This document shows, one piece after another, positions 52,039-60,640 of a stretch of 64,000 bases of DNA. Each line of letters opens with the position of its first letter. The first letter of the stretch is position 1. A program made the translations under genes and the position numbers. Source of the DNA: Vagococcus xieshaowenii (GTDB lineage Bacteria > Bacillota > Bacilli > Lactobacillales > Vagococcaceae). The stretch lies in contig NZ_CP038865.1 of the NCBI RefSeq assembly GCF_004792515.1, positions 112,001 to 176,000 of the forward strand. Reading direction: 5' to 3'. The notes under the pieces are model-generated. The model had not been told where the DNA came from. It worked only from the letters and a program-made list of their open reading frames with translations, and did not search any database.

Positions 52039-53139
52039 GTGAAAAAAGTAATGACCGTTTTTGGGACGCGTCCTGAAGCGATTAAAATGAGCCCCTTAGT
52101 GAAGGAACTTCAAAGTCGTTCAGAAATTGAAACCATTGTCTGTGTGACGGGTCAACATAAAGAGATGTTACAGCAAGTACTAAACGTGTTTGCTATTCAA
52201 CCTGATTATGATTTGGAAATCATGAAGCACAATCAAGATTTGTTTGATGTGACCATGAATATTTTAGACCGAATTAAACCTATTCTAGAAAAAGAACAAC
52301 CAGATGTCGTGTTAGTACATGGTGATACCTCGACAACATTTGCAACTTCATTAGCTTGCTTTTATTTGAGAATTCCTGTAGGGCACGTGGAGGCAGGACT
52401 TAGAACGTATAATATTTATTCACCGTTTCCAGAAGAGTTTAACCGTCAAGCGGTTGGATTAGTGGCTGCGTTTAATTTTGCTCCTACTCAACAGGCGAAA
52501 GAGAATTTATTACGTGAAGGCAAAGACGAGGCAAGCATTTTTGTGACGGGAAATACCGCGATTGATGCTTTAGAAACTACCGTTAGTCAGACTCACCGTC
52601 ATGAAATACTAGATTGGGTGGGGGATAGTCGTTTAATTACAATTACAGCCCATCGTCGTGAAAACTTAGGGGAACCGATGCGTCATATGTTTAAAGCAAT
52701 TCGCCGAGTTGTTGATGAATATCCGGACATTAAAGTCGTGTACCCAATTCATATGAATCCTCAGATCAGAGAACTTGCTGATGAGTTCTTTGGCGATTCT
52801 GATCGAATGAGTATTATTGCGCCACTTGAGGTCGTCGATTTTCATAATTTATTGGCGAATAGTTATTTGATCTTGACTGATAGTGGCGGCATTCAAGAAG
52901 AGGCGCCTTCATTAGGTAAACCAGTTCTAGTGATGCGTGACACAACTGAACGACCAGAAGGAGTCGCAGCTGGCACGTTGAAATTGGTAGGGACGCAAGA
53001 GGCGACTATTTACGAGAGTTTCAAGCAGTTGCTAGATAATAAAGAAGTGTATCAACAGATGTCAGTGGCCGCTAACCCTTACGGTGATGGTACCGCAAGT
53101 CGTCAAATTGTTGATATTTTGTTAGAAAAATTAGGCTAA
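52039..53139 (+). CDS. wecB: UDP-N-acetylglucosamine 2-epimerase (non-hydrolysing)
   Basis: 366 aa. Family motifs: VFGTRPEAIKMSPLV (residues 6-20), VLVHGDTSTTFA (about 92-103), GHVEAGLRT (about 116-124), TAHRRENLGEPM (about 209-220) and LTDSGGIQEEAPSLGKP (about 280-296). It interconverts UDP-GlcNAc and UDP-ManNAc for wall teichoic acid linkage units or capsule. GTG start with AAAGGAGG; a terminator follows. Confidence 0.94.
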   Translation: MKKVMTVFGTRPEAIKMSPLVKELQSRSEIETIVCVTGQHKEMLQQVLNVFAIQPDYDLEIMKHNQDLFDVTMNILDRIKPILEKEQPDVVLVHGDTSTTFATSLACFYLRIPVGHVEAGLRTYNIYSPFPEEFNRQAVGLVAAFNFAPTQQAKENLLREGKDEASIFVTGNTAIDALETTVSQTHRHEILDWVGDSRLITITAHRRENLGEPMRHMFKAIRRVVDEYPDIKVVYPIHMNPQIRELADEFFGDSDRMSIIAPLEVVDFHNLLANSYLILTDSGGIQEEAPSLGKPVLVMRDTTERPEGVAAGTLKLVGTQEATIYESFKQLLDNKEVYQQMSVAANPYGDGTASRQIVDILLEKLG

Positions 53140-53150
53140 ATAAAGGTGGT

Positions 53151-53184
53151 AGTAGCGAGTGACGTGTCGTTCGCTACTTTTTTA
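53151..53184 (+). terminator. Terminator of wecB
   Basis: AGTAGCGA (53151-53158) pairs with TCGCTACT (53171-53178), inner GACG/CGTT-type pairs, then T run. Confidence 0.8.
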
Positions 53185-53210
53185 TCCACAAAGAAAGAGA
53201 GTGTGAATAA

Positions 53211-54923
53211 GTGTTAAAACGATTTTTTAGCTATTATAAACCGTATAAAAAATTATTTATATTAGATTTTACCTGTGCTATTATTGCAGCTGCTTTGGAG
53301 TTAGCATTTCCAGTAGTGGTTAATAATGTGATCGATAACGTCTTACCAAAAGGCAATTGGCGGATGATAATATTGGTCTGTCTGGCATTATTATTCTTCT
53401 ATATTATTAATACGCTACTACAATTTATTGTCGTGTATTTTGGGCATATGTTAGGGGTTAATATTGAAACAGATATGAGACAACAATTATTTGCCCATTT
53501 GCAAAAACAACCTTTTGAGTATTTTGACAATAGTAAGACAGGTAAGTTAATGAGTCGTTTGACTACTGATTTGTTTGAGATTTCTGAAGTAGCCCATCAT
53601 GGTCCAGAAGATGTTTTTATCACCATTATGACGTTGATTGGGTCATTTGTTTTAATGTTTAGAATACATGCAGGGTTGGCGATTGCAACGTTTGTCTTGA
53701 TTCCATTCCTAACGATAGCTTTAGTTTTCTTCAATAAGAAGATGACCAAGGTGAACACAGAAATATACAACAGTTTAGGAGAGTTTAACGCAGGGATCGA
53801 AGCCAGTGTGAGTGGGATTCGTGTGGTTCAGGCATTTGCTAATGAATCATTTGAAGAAAAACGCTTTGCCGGATTTAACCAAGGGTATCGCAAAGCTAAG
53901 TTAGCTTTTTACCGCTTAATGGGAACAAGCTCTTCGTACAATTATTTTATGATTCGTCTAATTAATTTATTTACGCTGATTTTTGGTTCGTATTATATAT
54001 TAAAAGGAGACATTACTACCGGGCAGTTTGTCGGCTTTATCTTATTAGCTAATATTTTTGTGAAACCAATTGAAAAAGTAAATACTATGATTGAAAGCTA
54101 CCCTAAAGGAATTGCTGGATTCAAACGCTTTACAGAAGAAATTGATAAAGAACCTGCAATTAAAGATAAAGAAACCGCGGTTGATTTACCTAAAGTTACC
54201 GGCCAAATTAACTATCAAGGGGTATCATTTGCTTATAGTGATGGGACGGAAGTGTTGAAAGATATCCATTTGACCATTAATCCGGGTGAAACAATTGCGT
54301 TTGTAGGCCCAAGTGGTGCGGGGAAAACAACTTTAACTAATTTAGTGCCTCGTTTTTACGAAATCACAGGAGGATCGCTTCAAATAGATGGGATGGATGT
54401 GCGAGATGTCACACTTAACTCTTTAAGAAGCCAAATAGGGATTGTTCAACAAGAAGTGTTCCTGTTTCCCGGTACCATTCGAGAAAATATTGCCTATGGT
54501 AAATTAGAGGCGACCGAGGATGAGATTGAAGAAGCGGTTAAATTAGCCCACTTAGAAAAAGTCGTGAACCAAATGCCTGAAGGATTAGATACGGTGATTG
54601 GTGAACGAGGAGTAAAATTATCAGGAGGACAAAAGCAACGTGTCGCAATTGCGCGTATGTTCTTGAAAAATCCCCCCATTTTAATTCTAGATGAGGCAAC
54701 TTCAGCGCTTGATACCGAAACAGAACAAGTCATTCAAGAGTCGTTGTTCTCACTTGCTAAAGGACGAACGACATTAATAATCGCACATCGTTTAGCAACG
54801 ATTAAATATGCGACACGTATTATTGTCATTAACGAACAAAGCATTGTGGAAGAAGGCACACATGAGGAGTTACTAGCATTAAATGGCGCGTATAAAAAAC
54901 TACACGACGCGCAATTTGCGTAA
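53211..54923 (+). CDS. ABC exporter half-transporter (MsbA/BmrA type)
   Basis: 570 aa. Six-helix exporter membrane domain (about 1-310), then the nucleotide-binding domain: Walker A FVGPSGAGKTTLTNL (about 364-378), Q-loop QQEVFLFPGT, signature VKLSGGQKQRVAIARMF (about 470), Walker B ILILDEATSALD (about 492) and IAHRLATI. It works as a dimer; the length fits lipid or multidrug exporters. GTG start at 53211 with only a weak GAGAG site. Substrate unknown. Confidence 0.88.
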   Translation: MLKRFFSYYKPYKKLFILDFTCAIIAAALELAFPVVVNNVIDNVLPKGNWRMIILVCLALLFFYIINTLLQFIVVYFGHMLGVNIETDMRQQLFAHLQKQPFEYFDNSKTGKLMSRLTTDLFEISEVAHHGPEDVFITIMTLIGSFVLMFRIHAGLAIATFVLIPFLTIALVFFNKKMTKVNTEIYNSLGEFNAGIEASVSGIRVVQAFANESFEEKRFAGFNQGYRKAKLAFYRLMGTSSSYNYFMIRLINLFTLIFGSYYILKGDITTGQFVGFILLANIFVKPIEKVNTMIESYPKGIAGFKRFTEEIDKEPAIKDKETAVDLPKVTGQINYQGVSFAYSDGTEVLKDIHLTINPGETIAFVGPSGAGKTTLTNLVPRFYEITGGSLQIDGMDVRDVTLNSLRSQIGIVQQEVFLFPGTIRENIAYGKLEATEDEIEEAVKLAHLEKVVNQMPEGLDTVIGERGVKLSGGQKQRVAIARMFLKNPPILILDEATSALDTETEQVIQESLFSLAKGRTTLIIAHRLATIKYATRIIVINEQSIVEEGTHEELLALNGAYKKLHDAQFA

Positions 54924-54952
54924 TTTAGTAAGAATAGGTCACAGATAAGTAA

Positions 54953-55016
54953 TTAGCAGTCTTTTATCATCCGTCCGTTAATTGACTTGATGATGAAAGA
55001 CTGCTAAACTTTTTTG
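54953..55016 (+). terminator. Terminator of the ABC exporter gene
   Basis: TTAGCAGTCTTT with AAAGACTGCTAA, extended inward by ATCATC/GATGAT, then six T. Confidence 0.8.
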
Positions 55017-55051
55017 ATGGAAGTAATAGTAGTACGATAGAGGGGAAAAAC

Positions 55052-55411
55052 ATGTTAGTAGACGTTGTCGAAATTATCTTAATCTTTTTAATGAGTACGT
55101 ATGGTGCCATCTTCTTATCGATGGGATTATGGCTGATACAAATGCAAAGAATAAGCAAAAAATTTAATCAAGAGCCAAAAAAATTAGAGGCTTATTTTGA
55201 TAAACTAACCAAAAGAAACGTTTTTTATAGAATGATGACGAATTATTTAATCGTGATGTTAGTTCTATCTAGCGTGGTAGGTTTAACGATTTGGAAAGAC
55301 CGTCCGGTATATGCTATCTTTTTATTTGGGTGGGGTGTTTTTCATCTTGTCTATAAATATTGGCAAAAGAAAGATCAATTTTCTATTATAATCGATAAAA
55401 AGAAGAAGTAG
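55052..55411 (+). CDS. Small hypothetical membrane protein
   Basis: 119 aa, not assigned to a family. Three membrane helices (about residues 5-30, 62-82 and 86-104) with basic segments between and a lysine-rich C terminus. The ATG has AGAGGGG upstream. Single gene bounded by terminators on both sides. Confidence 0.65.
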   Translation: MLVDVVEIILIFLMSTYGAIFLSMGLWLIQMQRISKKFNQEPKKLEAYFDKLTKRNVFYRMMTNYLIVMLVLSSVVGLTIWKDRPVYAIFLFGWGVFHLVYKYWQKKDQFSIIIDKKKK

Positions 55412-55431
55412 CCGAGCGTTATAAATAAAGT

Positions 55432-55478
55432 AACAACCTTCTAAACTTAGATGTATTTCTAATCGTAGAAGGTTGTTT
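55432..55478 (+). terminator. Terminator
   Basis: AACAACCTTCTA (55432-55443) pairs with TAGAAGGTTGTT (55466-55477). Confidence 0.75.
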
Positions 55479-55618
55479 AGCCTGTAATAAAATAATAAAT
55501 AGTTATTATTTTATTATCAGACACTACTGCTACGTTGCATTAAAACAAGCTATTTTAATAAGAATATGATAGAATATAATCAAGAAGTAATAGAACTGAC
55601 ATAGAAAAATAGACAATT

Positions 55619-55730
55619 AAGACTTGAGAAGGCCTACGAGAATGAAAAAAGCTGTTTGTGTAACCTTTTTCAATATGCGAAAAAAGGATGAGGCAAATAG
55701 CTTTTCTTTCGTACAGAATCAACAAGTCCT
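55619..55730 (+). ncRNA. Structured 5' leader of the RNase J2 gene
   Basis: Nested stems: AAGACTTG (55619-55626) with CAAGTC (55723-55728), CGAGAATGAAAA-AGCTGTTTGT with GCAAATAGCTTTTCTTTCG, and CCTTTTT with AAAAAAGG at the tip. There is no T run at the end, so it is not a terminator. It lies 40 bases before the start codon. An autoregulatory or RNA-processing element is inferred. The rest of 55479-55769 holds AT-rich promoter-like sequence only (TATAAT near 55576). Confidence 0.55.
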
Positions 55731-55769
55731 TAATACGCTGTCTGTTAATAAAATAAAGAGGTGAAGTTT

Positions 55770-57443
55770 GTGAGTTCAATAAAAATCATCCCTTTTGGTG
55801 GCGTACGTGAAAATGGGAAAAACATGTATGTAGCTGAAATAGAAGAGGATATCTATATTTTAGATTGTGGATTGCAATACCCAGAAAATGGTTTATTAGG
55901 AATTGATTCAGTAATTCCCGATTTTTCCTACCTAGTAGAAAATAAAGAGCGTATTGTCGGTGTGTTTTTAACACATGGTCATGCGGATGCGATTGGCGCA
56001 TTGCCGTATTTATTGGCTTCAGTAGAAGTTCCTGTTTTTGGTTCAGAATTAACCGTAGAATTAGCTAAATTAGCGACAACTGGTTACCCTGGTTCGAAGA
56101 AATTTACTGATTTTCATATTGTAAACGAACAAACCGAAATAGATTTTCCAACTAGTACGGTTAGTTTCTTTAGAACAACGCATACAATTCCAGATTCATT
56201 AGGGATTGTGTTAGGTTCAACAGAAGGTAGTATTGTATATACAGGTGACTTTAAATTTGATCATAGCGCCATTGATATGTATAAAACCGATTTTGGCCGC
56301 TTAGCAGAAATTGGTCAAAAAGGCGTGTTTGCTTTACTAAGTGATTCATCAAATGCTGAAAACCCTGCGCAATTAGTATCTGAAAAACAGATTGCTGAAG
56401 AAGTAGAAGACACGGTGAAATATTGGGATGGACGTATTGTCGTAGCAGCAGTTGCTAGCAATATTCAACGTTTACAACAAATTTTCAATGCCGCACATCG
56501 AGCAAATCGTAAAGTTGTCTTAACAGGACGCAATATCAACGAAGTCATTCAAGTGGCGATTCGTTTAAATAAATTAACGTTGCCAAGTGATGAGTTAATT
56601 ATTAAGTATCAAGAAATGAAAAACTATCAACCAGAAGAATTATTGATTTTAGAAACAGGTCGTCATGGCGAGCCTATCAAATCGTTACAACGTATGGCGA
56701 ATCAACGTGGTCGAGGCATTCAACTGGGTGAAGGTGATTTGGTATACATTACCACAACACCATCAACAGCTATGGAAACAGAGATGGCGAAGACAGAGAA
56801 TTTAGTTTATCGTGCAGGGGCAACCGTTCGTACGATTTCTGATAATATTAAAGTCTCAGGACATGGTAGTCCAGCTGACTTACAGTTAATGATTAATTTA
56901 ATGAAACCACGTTATTTTGTTCCTATTCAAGGGGAATATCGTGTGTTAGCAGCACATGCTGATTTAGCCCATGATGTCGGGATGGATTATCGTAATATCT
57001 TCTTGACAGGTCGTGGAGATATTATTGAATATGATGGCAAACGCATGCATATGGCAGGTAGCGTGGACGCTCAAAATGTCATGGTCGATGGTATAGGTGT
57101 TGGTGATATTGGGAATATCGTCCTACGTGATCGCCGTATCTTATCTGAAGATGGTGTCTTCATTGCGGTAACTACCATTAATCGTAAAACACGTAAAGTA
57201 GTAGCTAAACCACAAATTACTACACGAGGATTCGTTTACGTTAAAGATAATCGTGAATTAGTGGAAGAAAGTGCTAAAATCGTTGAGAAAATTGTGGAAG
57301 AACAGTTAGTTGATAACGATTTCGAGTGGAGCAAACTAAAACAAGAAATCCGTGATCAATTAAGCCGTTACTTATTTGAACAAACTAAACGACGCCCAGT
57401 GATTTTACCAGTGATTATGGAATCAAGTCAGAGAAGAAAATAA
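55770..57443 (+). CDS. rnjB: Ribonuclease J2
   Basis: About 557 aa from the GTG at 55770 (nine bases after AGAGG); a GTG at 55761 overlaps that site. Metallo-beta-lactamase/beta-CASP fold: IPFGGVRENGKNMYV, THGHADAIGALPYL (about residue 72), RTTHTIPDSLG, YTGDFKFDH and ILRDRR/NIVLRDRRIL, with a C-terminal dimerisation domain. In RNase J1 the third motif is HGHEDHIGG and the later one PIHGEYR; here the second-site histidine is Ala and the latter is PIQGEYR. This pattern marks J2, the weakly active partner of J1 in mRNA decay. Confidence 0.88.
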   Translation: MSSIKIIPFGGVRENGKNMYVAEIEEDIYILDCGLQYPENGLLGIDSVIPDFSYLVENKERIVGVFLTHGHADAIGALPYLLASVEVPVFGSELTVELAKLATTGYPGSKKFTDFHIVNEQTEIDFPTSTVSFFRTTHTIPDSLGIVLGSTEGSIVYTGDFKFDHSAIDMYKTDFGRLAEIGQKGVFALLSDSSNAENPAQLVSEKQIAEEVEDTVKYWDGRIVVAAVASNIQRLQQIFNAAHRANRKVVLTGRNINEVIQVAIRLNKLTLPSDELIIKYQEMKNYQPEELLILETGRHGEPIKSLQRMANQRGRGIQLGEGDLVYITTTPSTAMETEMAKTENLVYRAGATVRTISDNIKVSGHGSPADLQLMINLMKPRYFVPIQGEYRVLAAHADLAHDVGMDYRNIFLTGRGDIIEYDGKRMHMAGSVDAQNVMVDGIGVGDIGNIVLRDRRILSEDGVFIAVTTINRKTRKVVAKPQITTRGFVYVKDNRELVEESAKIVEKIVEEQLVDNDFEWSKLKQEIRDQLSRYLFEQTKRRPVILPVIMESSQRRK

Positions 57444-57451
57444 TAGATTAG

Positions 57452-57485
57452 AAGAGGTTGGAAAGTAATCCAACTTCTTTTTTTA
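57452..57485 (+). terminator. Terminator of rnjB
   Basis: AAGAGGTTGGA (57452-57462) pairs with TCCAACTTCTT (57469-57479), then seven T. Confidence 0.8.
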
Positions 57486-57530
57486 CAAAATGTTGTTCGT
57501 AAAATGATTATTATTTTTGATGAGGAGTTT

Positions 57531-58091
57531 ATGAAAGTAGAATATCAATTAACAAAAAAAGAATTTATTCGCATGAATAGTATTTATGCGCGACATATTA
57601 ATAAAATCAGTAAATATCTTATTTGGTTTTATTATTTGGTGGGCGTAGGATTAATTGTAGATAGTTTGTATAATATCACGATTATTTAGACGGCGTTAAC
57701 GCTATTTTTTTCTGAAATGTATGGGTATGGACTGATGATGCTTGGAGAACTGCTCTTGGGTGTTTTCTTTCTTGTTGTCGGTTACTATTCTTCTATTTGG
57801 ACAGCAAAACGTTGGGCTAAAAAGGAAATAAATCAAAAAGCATTTGAAAAACTTGATTTAACTATTTCAGATGAAGGATTTTACATTGCGAATGATCGTA
57901 AGGAGTTATCCACTATTAATTGGGAATCGGTTGGAAATATCTATGAAACGAAGGAGTTTTTCTTATTTGAATTTGTTGAGCGTCAAATTAGCACCTTACC
58001 CAAACGAGTATTAAGCGCTGAACAACAACAGGCATTAATAGCGCTTATTCAGCAACATTTTTCAGGGGCTATCCAATCTGTGAATAAATAA
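57531..58091 (+). pseudogene. YcxB-like membrane protein gene interrupted by one amber codon
   Basis: Two open frames in the same reading frame (ending 57689, and continuing to 58091) are separated only by a TAG at 57687-57689. Read through, they give about 186 aa: MKVEYQLTKKEFIRMNSIYA, two membrane helices (about 30-50 and 60-90), then a cytoplasmic domain LDLTISDEGFYI...INWESVGNIYETKEFFLFEF, which matches the C-terminal YcxB-like domain. The ATG at 57531 has GAGGAG close upstream. A single nonsense mutation with otherwise intact sequence suggests recent inactivation; the function of the family is unknown. Confidence 0.75.
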
Positions 58092-58299
58092 TCATGAAAG
58101 GTCACGCTGTTCATTTTTTATAAGGATAGCGAGGCTTTTTTTGTTATAGAAAAATTAGTGAGAATAAGAAATTAAACAATTTTAATTAATCTAAATTGTA
58201 AAGGGTTACTTTTAGTGTTTTAGTTTACTTCCTAACTTTTTTAGTTTAATATAGATAACGTTGTGTTAAAAAAATAAAAAAATAAGAATATTATATTTT

Positions 58300-58312
58300 A
58301 ATGTTCGGTTTT
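58300..58312 (-). promoter_or_regulatory. PurBox upstream of the purine permease gene
   Basis: On the minus strand AAAACCGAACATT fits the PurR consensus AWWWCCGAACWWT at every position. It lies just before the TTAGGAGG ribosome site. PurR control is inferred. Confidence 0.65.
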
Positions 58313-58326
58313 TAGGAGGAAATAGT

Positions 58327-59643
58327 ATGAAAGACAAGATTCTTTCTTATTTCGAGATTGAGAAGCTAAATACGACAGTGCGTCGTGAAATTTTAGCTGG
58401 TTTTACAACGTTTGTGTCAATGGCGTATATTTTATTCGTGAACCCAACGGTATTAGGGGCATCAGGAATGGATGAGGGAGCAGTGTTTACTGCAACAGCA
58501 TTAGCAAGTGCGTTTGGCTGTATTCTAATGGGATTATTAGCGCGTTACCCAATTGCAACAGCACCTGCGTTAGGAATTAATGCGTTCTTCTCATATACGG
58601 TATGTATAGGAATGGGTGTTCCTTGGGAAACAGCTTTGGCGGGCGTATTTGTTGCTTCGTTAATTTTTATTCTAATTACCGTATTTAAATTACGAGAAAT
58701 GATTATTGATGCGATTCCTGCTGATTTGAAACATGCGATTGGTGGGGGAATTGGATTGTTCATCGCCTTCTTAGGATTAAATGAAGGTGGTATTATTGTA
58801 GCAAATGATTCAACATTGGTTGGATTAGGTGATTTAACGGTTGGTACTACATGGTTAACTATTTTTGGTTTGGTAGCAACTGCTGTATTAATGATTCGTA
58901 AAATTCCAGGAGCGATTTTTATTGGGATGGCTGCTACAACCTTATTAGGTCTGGGAACAGGGTTAATTGGGGCACCAGAAAAAATTGTGTCCGCTGCACC
59001 AAGTTTGAAACCAACGTTCATGGTAGCGTTGAGTCATGTGAAAGATATTAATTCACTACAATTAGTCGTTGTGGTCTTAACTTTCTTATTAGTAACCTTC
59101 TTTGATACAGCAGGGACATTAGTTGGTTTAGCTAATCAAGCAGGTTTTATGAAAGATAATAAAATGCCTCGTGTGGGTAAAGCGTTGGCTGCTGATTCAA
59201 CAGCCATGATGGCAGGTTCATTATTTGGTACGTCTCCAGTAGGTGCGTATGTTGAGTCTTCAGCAGGTATCGCAGTAGGTGGACGTTCTGGATTGACGGC
59301 TATTTCAACAGGTATTTTCTTTATATTTGGTTTATTCTTTTCACCACTTTTAGCAGTTGTAACGTCACAAGTGACTGCACCAGCCTTGATCATTGTAGGT
59401 GTTTTAATGGCACAAGAATTACGTGATATTGATTGGGGTTCTCTTGAAATTGCGATACCAGCCTTTTTAATTTTAATTGGGATGCCATTAACTTACAGTA
59501 TTTCTGATGGAATCGCGTTAGGCTTTATCTTCTATCCAATCACAATGATTGCCGCAAAACGTGGTAAAGAAGTGTCACCTATTATGTATGCACTGTTTTT
59601 TGTGTTTATAGGATTTATGTGGATATTAAATGTAAATAAATAA
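58327..59643 (+). CDS. Guanine/hypoxanthine-type NCS2 permease (AzgA/PbuG family)
   Basis: 438 aa with about 13 membrane segments. The N-terminal FEIEKLNTTVRREILAGFTT and FVSMAYILFVNPTVLG are typical of the AzgA-like branch, as are YPIATAPALGINAFFSYT (about 76-93) and FFDTAGTLVGLANQAG with SPVGAYVESSAGIAVGGRSG (about 300-319). These transport guanine, hypoxanthine or adenine with protons. A PubBox-like PurR site lies in its leader. Single gene with a terminator at 59648. Confidence 0.88.
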   Translation: MKDKILSYFEIEKLNTTVRREILAGFTTFVSMAYILFVNPTVLGASGMDEGAVFTATALASAFGCILMGLLARYPIATAPALGINAFFSYTVCIGMGVPWETALAGVFVASLIFILITVFKLREMIIDAIPADLKHAIGGGIGLFIAFLGLNEGGIIVANDSTLVGLGDLTVGTTWLTIFGLVATAVLMIRKIPGAIFIGMAATTLLGLGTGLIGAPEKIVSAAPSLKPTFMVALSHVKDINSLQLVVVVLTFLLVTFFDTAGTLVGLANQAGFMKDNKMPRVGKALAADSTAMMAGSLFGTSPVGAYVESSAGIAVGGRSGLTAISTGIFFIFGLFFSPLLAVVTSQVTAPALIIVGVLMAQELRDIDWGSLEIAIPAFLILIGMPLTYSISDGIALGFIFYPITMIAAKRGKEVSPIMYALFFVFIGFMWILNVNK

Positions 59644-59647
59644 TGGT

Positions 59648-59683
59648 AAAGGATTGGTGGCTTAGGCTATCAATCCTTTTTTG
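59648..59683 (+). terminator. Terminator of the purine permease gene
   Basis: AAAGGATTG (59648-59656) pairs with CAATCCTTT (59671-59679), then T run. Confidence 0.8.
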
Positions 59684-59791
59684 TTAACTTAGTTTAACTC
59701 CATGTCAATTTCGTTGACAATAAAATAAATTGTGTGATAAGATGTTAATCACTGAAATGTAAACGTGTCAATGAACAAAAGGAGACTATCA

Positions 59792-60169
59792 ATGAATAAA
59801 GAAATGATTAAAAATGTTGTTTTAGGTATATCACTAACAGGTAGCATTACATTGTTAATTCAAGCATTATACGCAGGCTCAGCTGCGCGTTTGTTTTTAC
59901 CAATCTTTTTTGCGGTTGGGTTAGGATTAGGTTTACTAAGATTATTTGTGAATCATAATATAAAAAAAATGAAGGGTAAATCGATCATGACAAAGATTTT
60001 ATTCTTTGCGGTATTATTAGGTGTAGGTTTACCATTTCAAAGTTGGTTCCGTACCAATGTAATGTTTGCGATGGATCCAGAAGTGATGCCTAGAAGTATC
60101 GCGATGATGGTTATGGGCGTGGTTAGTTTGACCGTTTGGACGATGAAATCAAAAAAACAAGAGGCTTAA
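59792..60169 (+). CDS. Small hypothetical membrane protein
   Basis: 125 aa from the ATG at 59792, which follows AAAGGAGAC; in-frame codons from 59765 lie before that site. Four membrane helices (about residues 8-27, 32-50, 64-82 and 95-115) with basic cytoplasmic ends (KKMKGKS, KSKKQEA). Not recognised. Single gene between terminators. Confidence 0.65.
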   Translation: MNKEMIKNVVLGISLTGSITLLIQALYAGSAARLFLPIFFAVGLGLGLLRLFVNHNIKKMKGKSIMTKILFFAVLLGVGLPFQSWFRTNVMFAMDPEVMPRSIAMMVMGVVSLTVWTMKSKKQEA

Positions 60170-60179
60170 TAAGATGAAG

Positions 60180-60213
60180 TAACGTTACTCTAATCGAGTA
60201 GCGTTTTTTTAAT
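60180..60213 (+). terminator. Terminator
   Basis: AACGTTACTC pairs with GAGTAGCGTT around TAATC, then seven T. Confidence 0.8.
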
Positions 60214-60227
60214 GCTAACTAGGTTGC

Positions 60228-60278
60228 TTTACATACTAGTGAGGATGTGCTATTCTATAGTTGTAACTAGTATGTAAA
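60228..60278 (+). promoter_or_regulatory. Promoter and paired PadR operator arms
   Basis: TTTACATACTAGT (60228-60240) and its perfect inverse ACTAGTATGTAAA (60266-60278) are 25 bases apart. TTTACA (60228-60233) and TATTCT (60251-60256), 17 bases apart, form the promoter, so one arm covers the -35 and the other the start of transcription. ATGT/ACAT arms are typical of PadR sites; autorepression of the downstream pair is very likely. Confidence 0.75.
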
Positions 60279-60307
60279 ACATAATAGCTAGGAAGTAGGA
60301 GAGGCCA

Positions 60308-60640
60308 ATGAAAGAAACACAATTATTAAAAGGCGTACTCGATGGTTGTGTATTAGCAATTATTGCGGAAGAGGAAATATATGGCTATGAATTAGTGCAA
60401 CGTTTAAAAGCTGCGGGATTTCAAACCATTATCGGTGGCACGATTTACCCGCTACTACAAAAATTAGAAAAAAATGGCTTGATTAATGGTGAGATGAAAA
60501 AATCACCAGAAGGGCCTGACCGAAAGTATTTTACGATTACAACAGAAGGGCAAGCGTATTTGTCTGGTTTTAAGAATCAGTGGCAAGAATTAGTTGAAAA
60601 AGTGGATCGGTTAATGGAAGGAGCAGACGAATATGTCTAA
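60308..60640 (+). CDS. PadR-family transcriptional regulator
   Basis: 110 aa. Winged helix of the PadR type: LLKGVLDGCVLAIIAEEEIYGYELVQRLK, then GGTIYPLLQKLEKNGLI and GPDRKYFTITTEGQAYL. A short C-terminal dimer helix follows. In such pairs the regulator represses its own operon with a membrane-protein gene; here that is the DUF1129 gene, which it overlaps by eight bases. Perfect operator arms precede it. Confidence 0.9.
   Translation: MKETQLLKGVLDGCVLAIIAEEEIYGYELVQRLKAAGFQTIIGGTIYPLLQKLEKNGLINGEMKKSPEGPDRKYFTITTEGQAYLSGFKNQWQELVEKVDRLMEGADEYV

Noticed and set aside
55555-55779. 74-codon minus-strand frame upstream of rnjB
   Set aside because: It overlaps the structured leader and the rnjB start, has no ribosome site and no recognisable composition.
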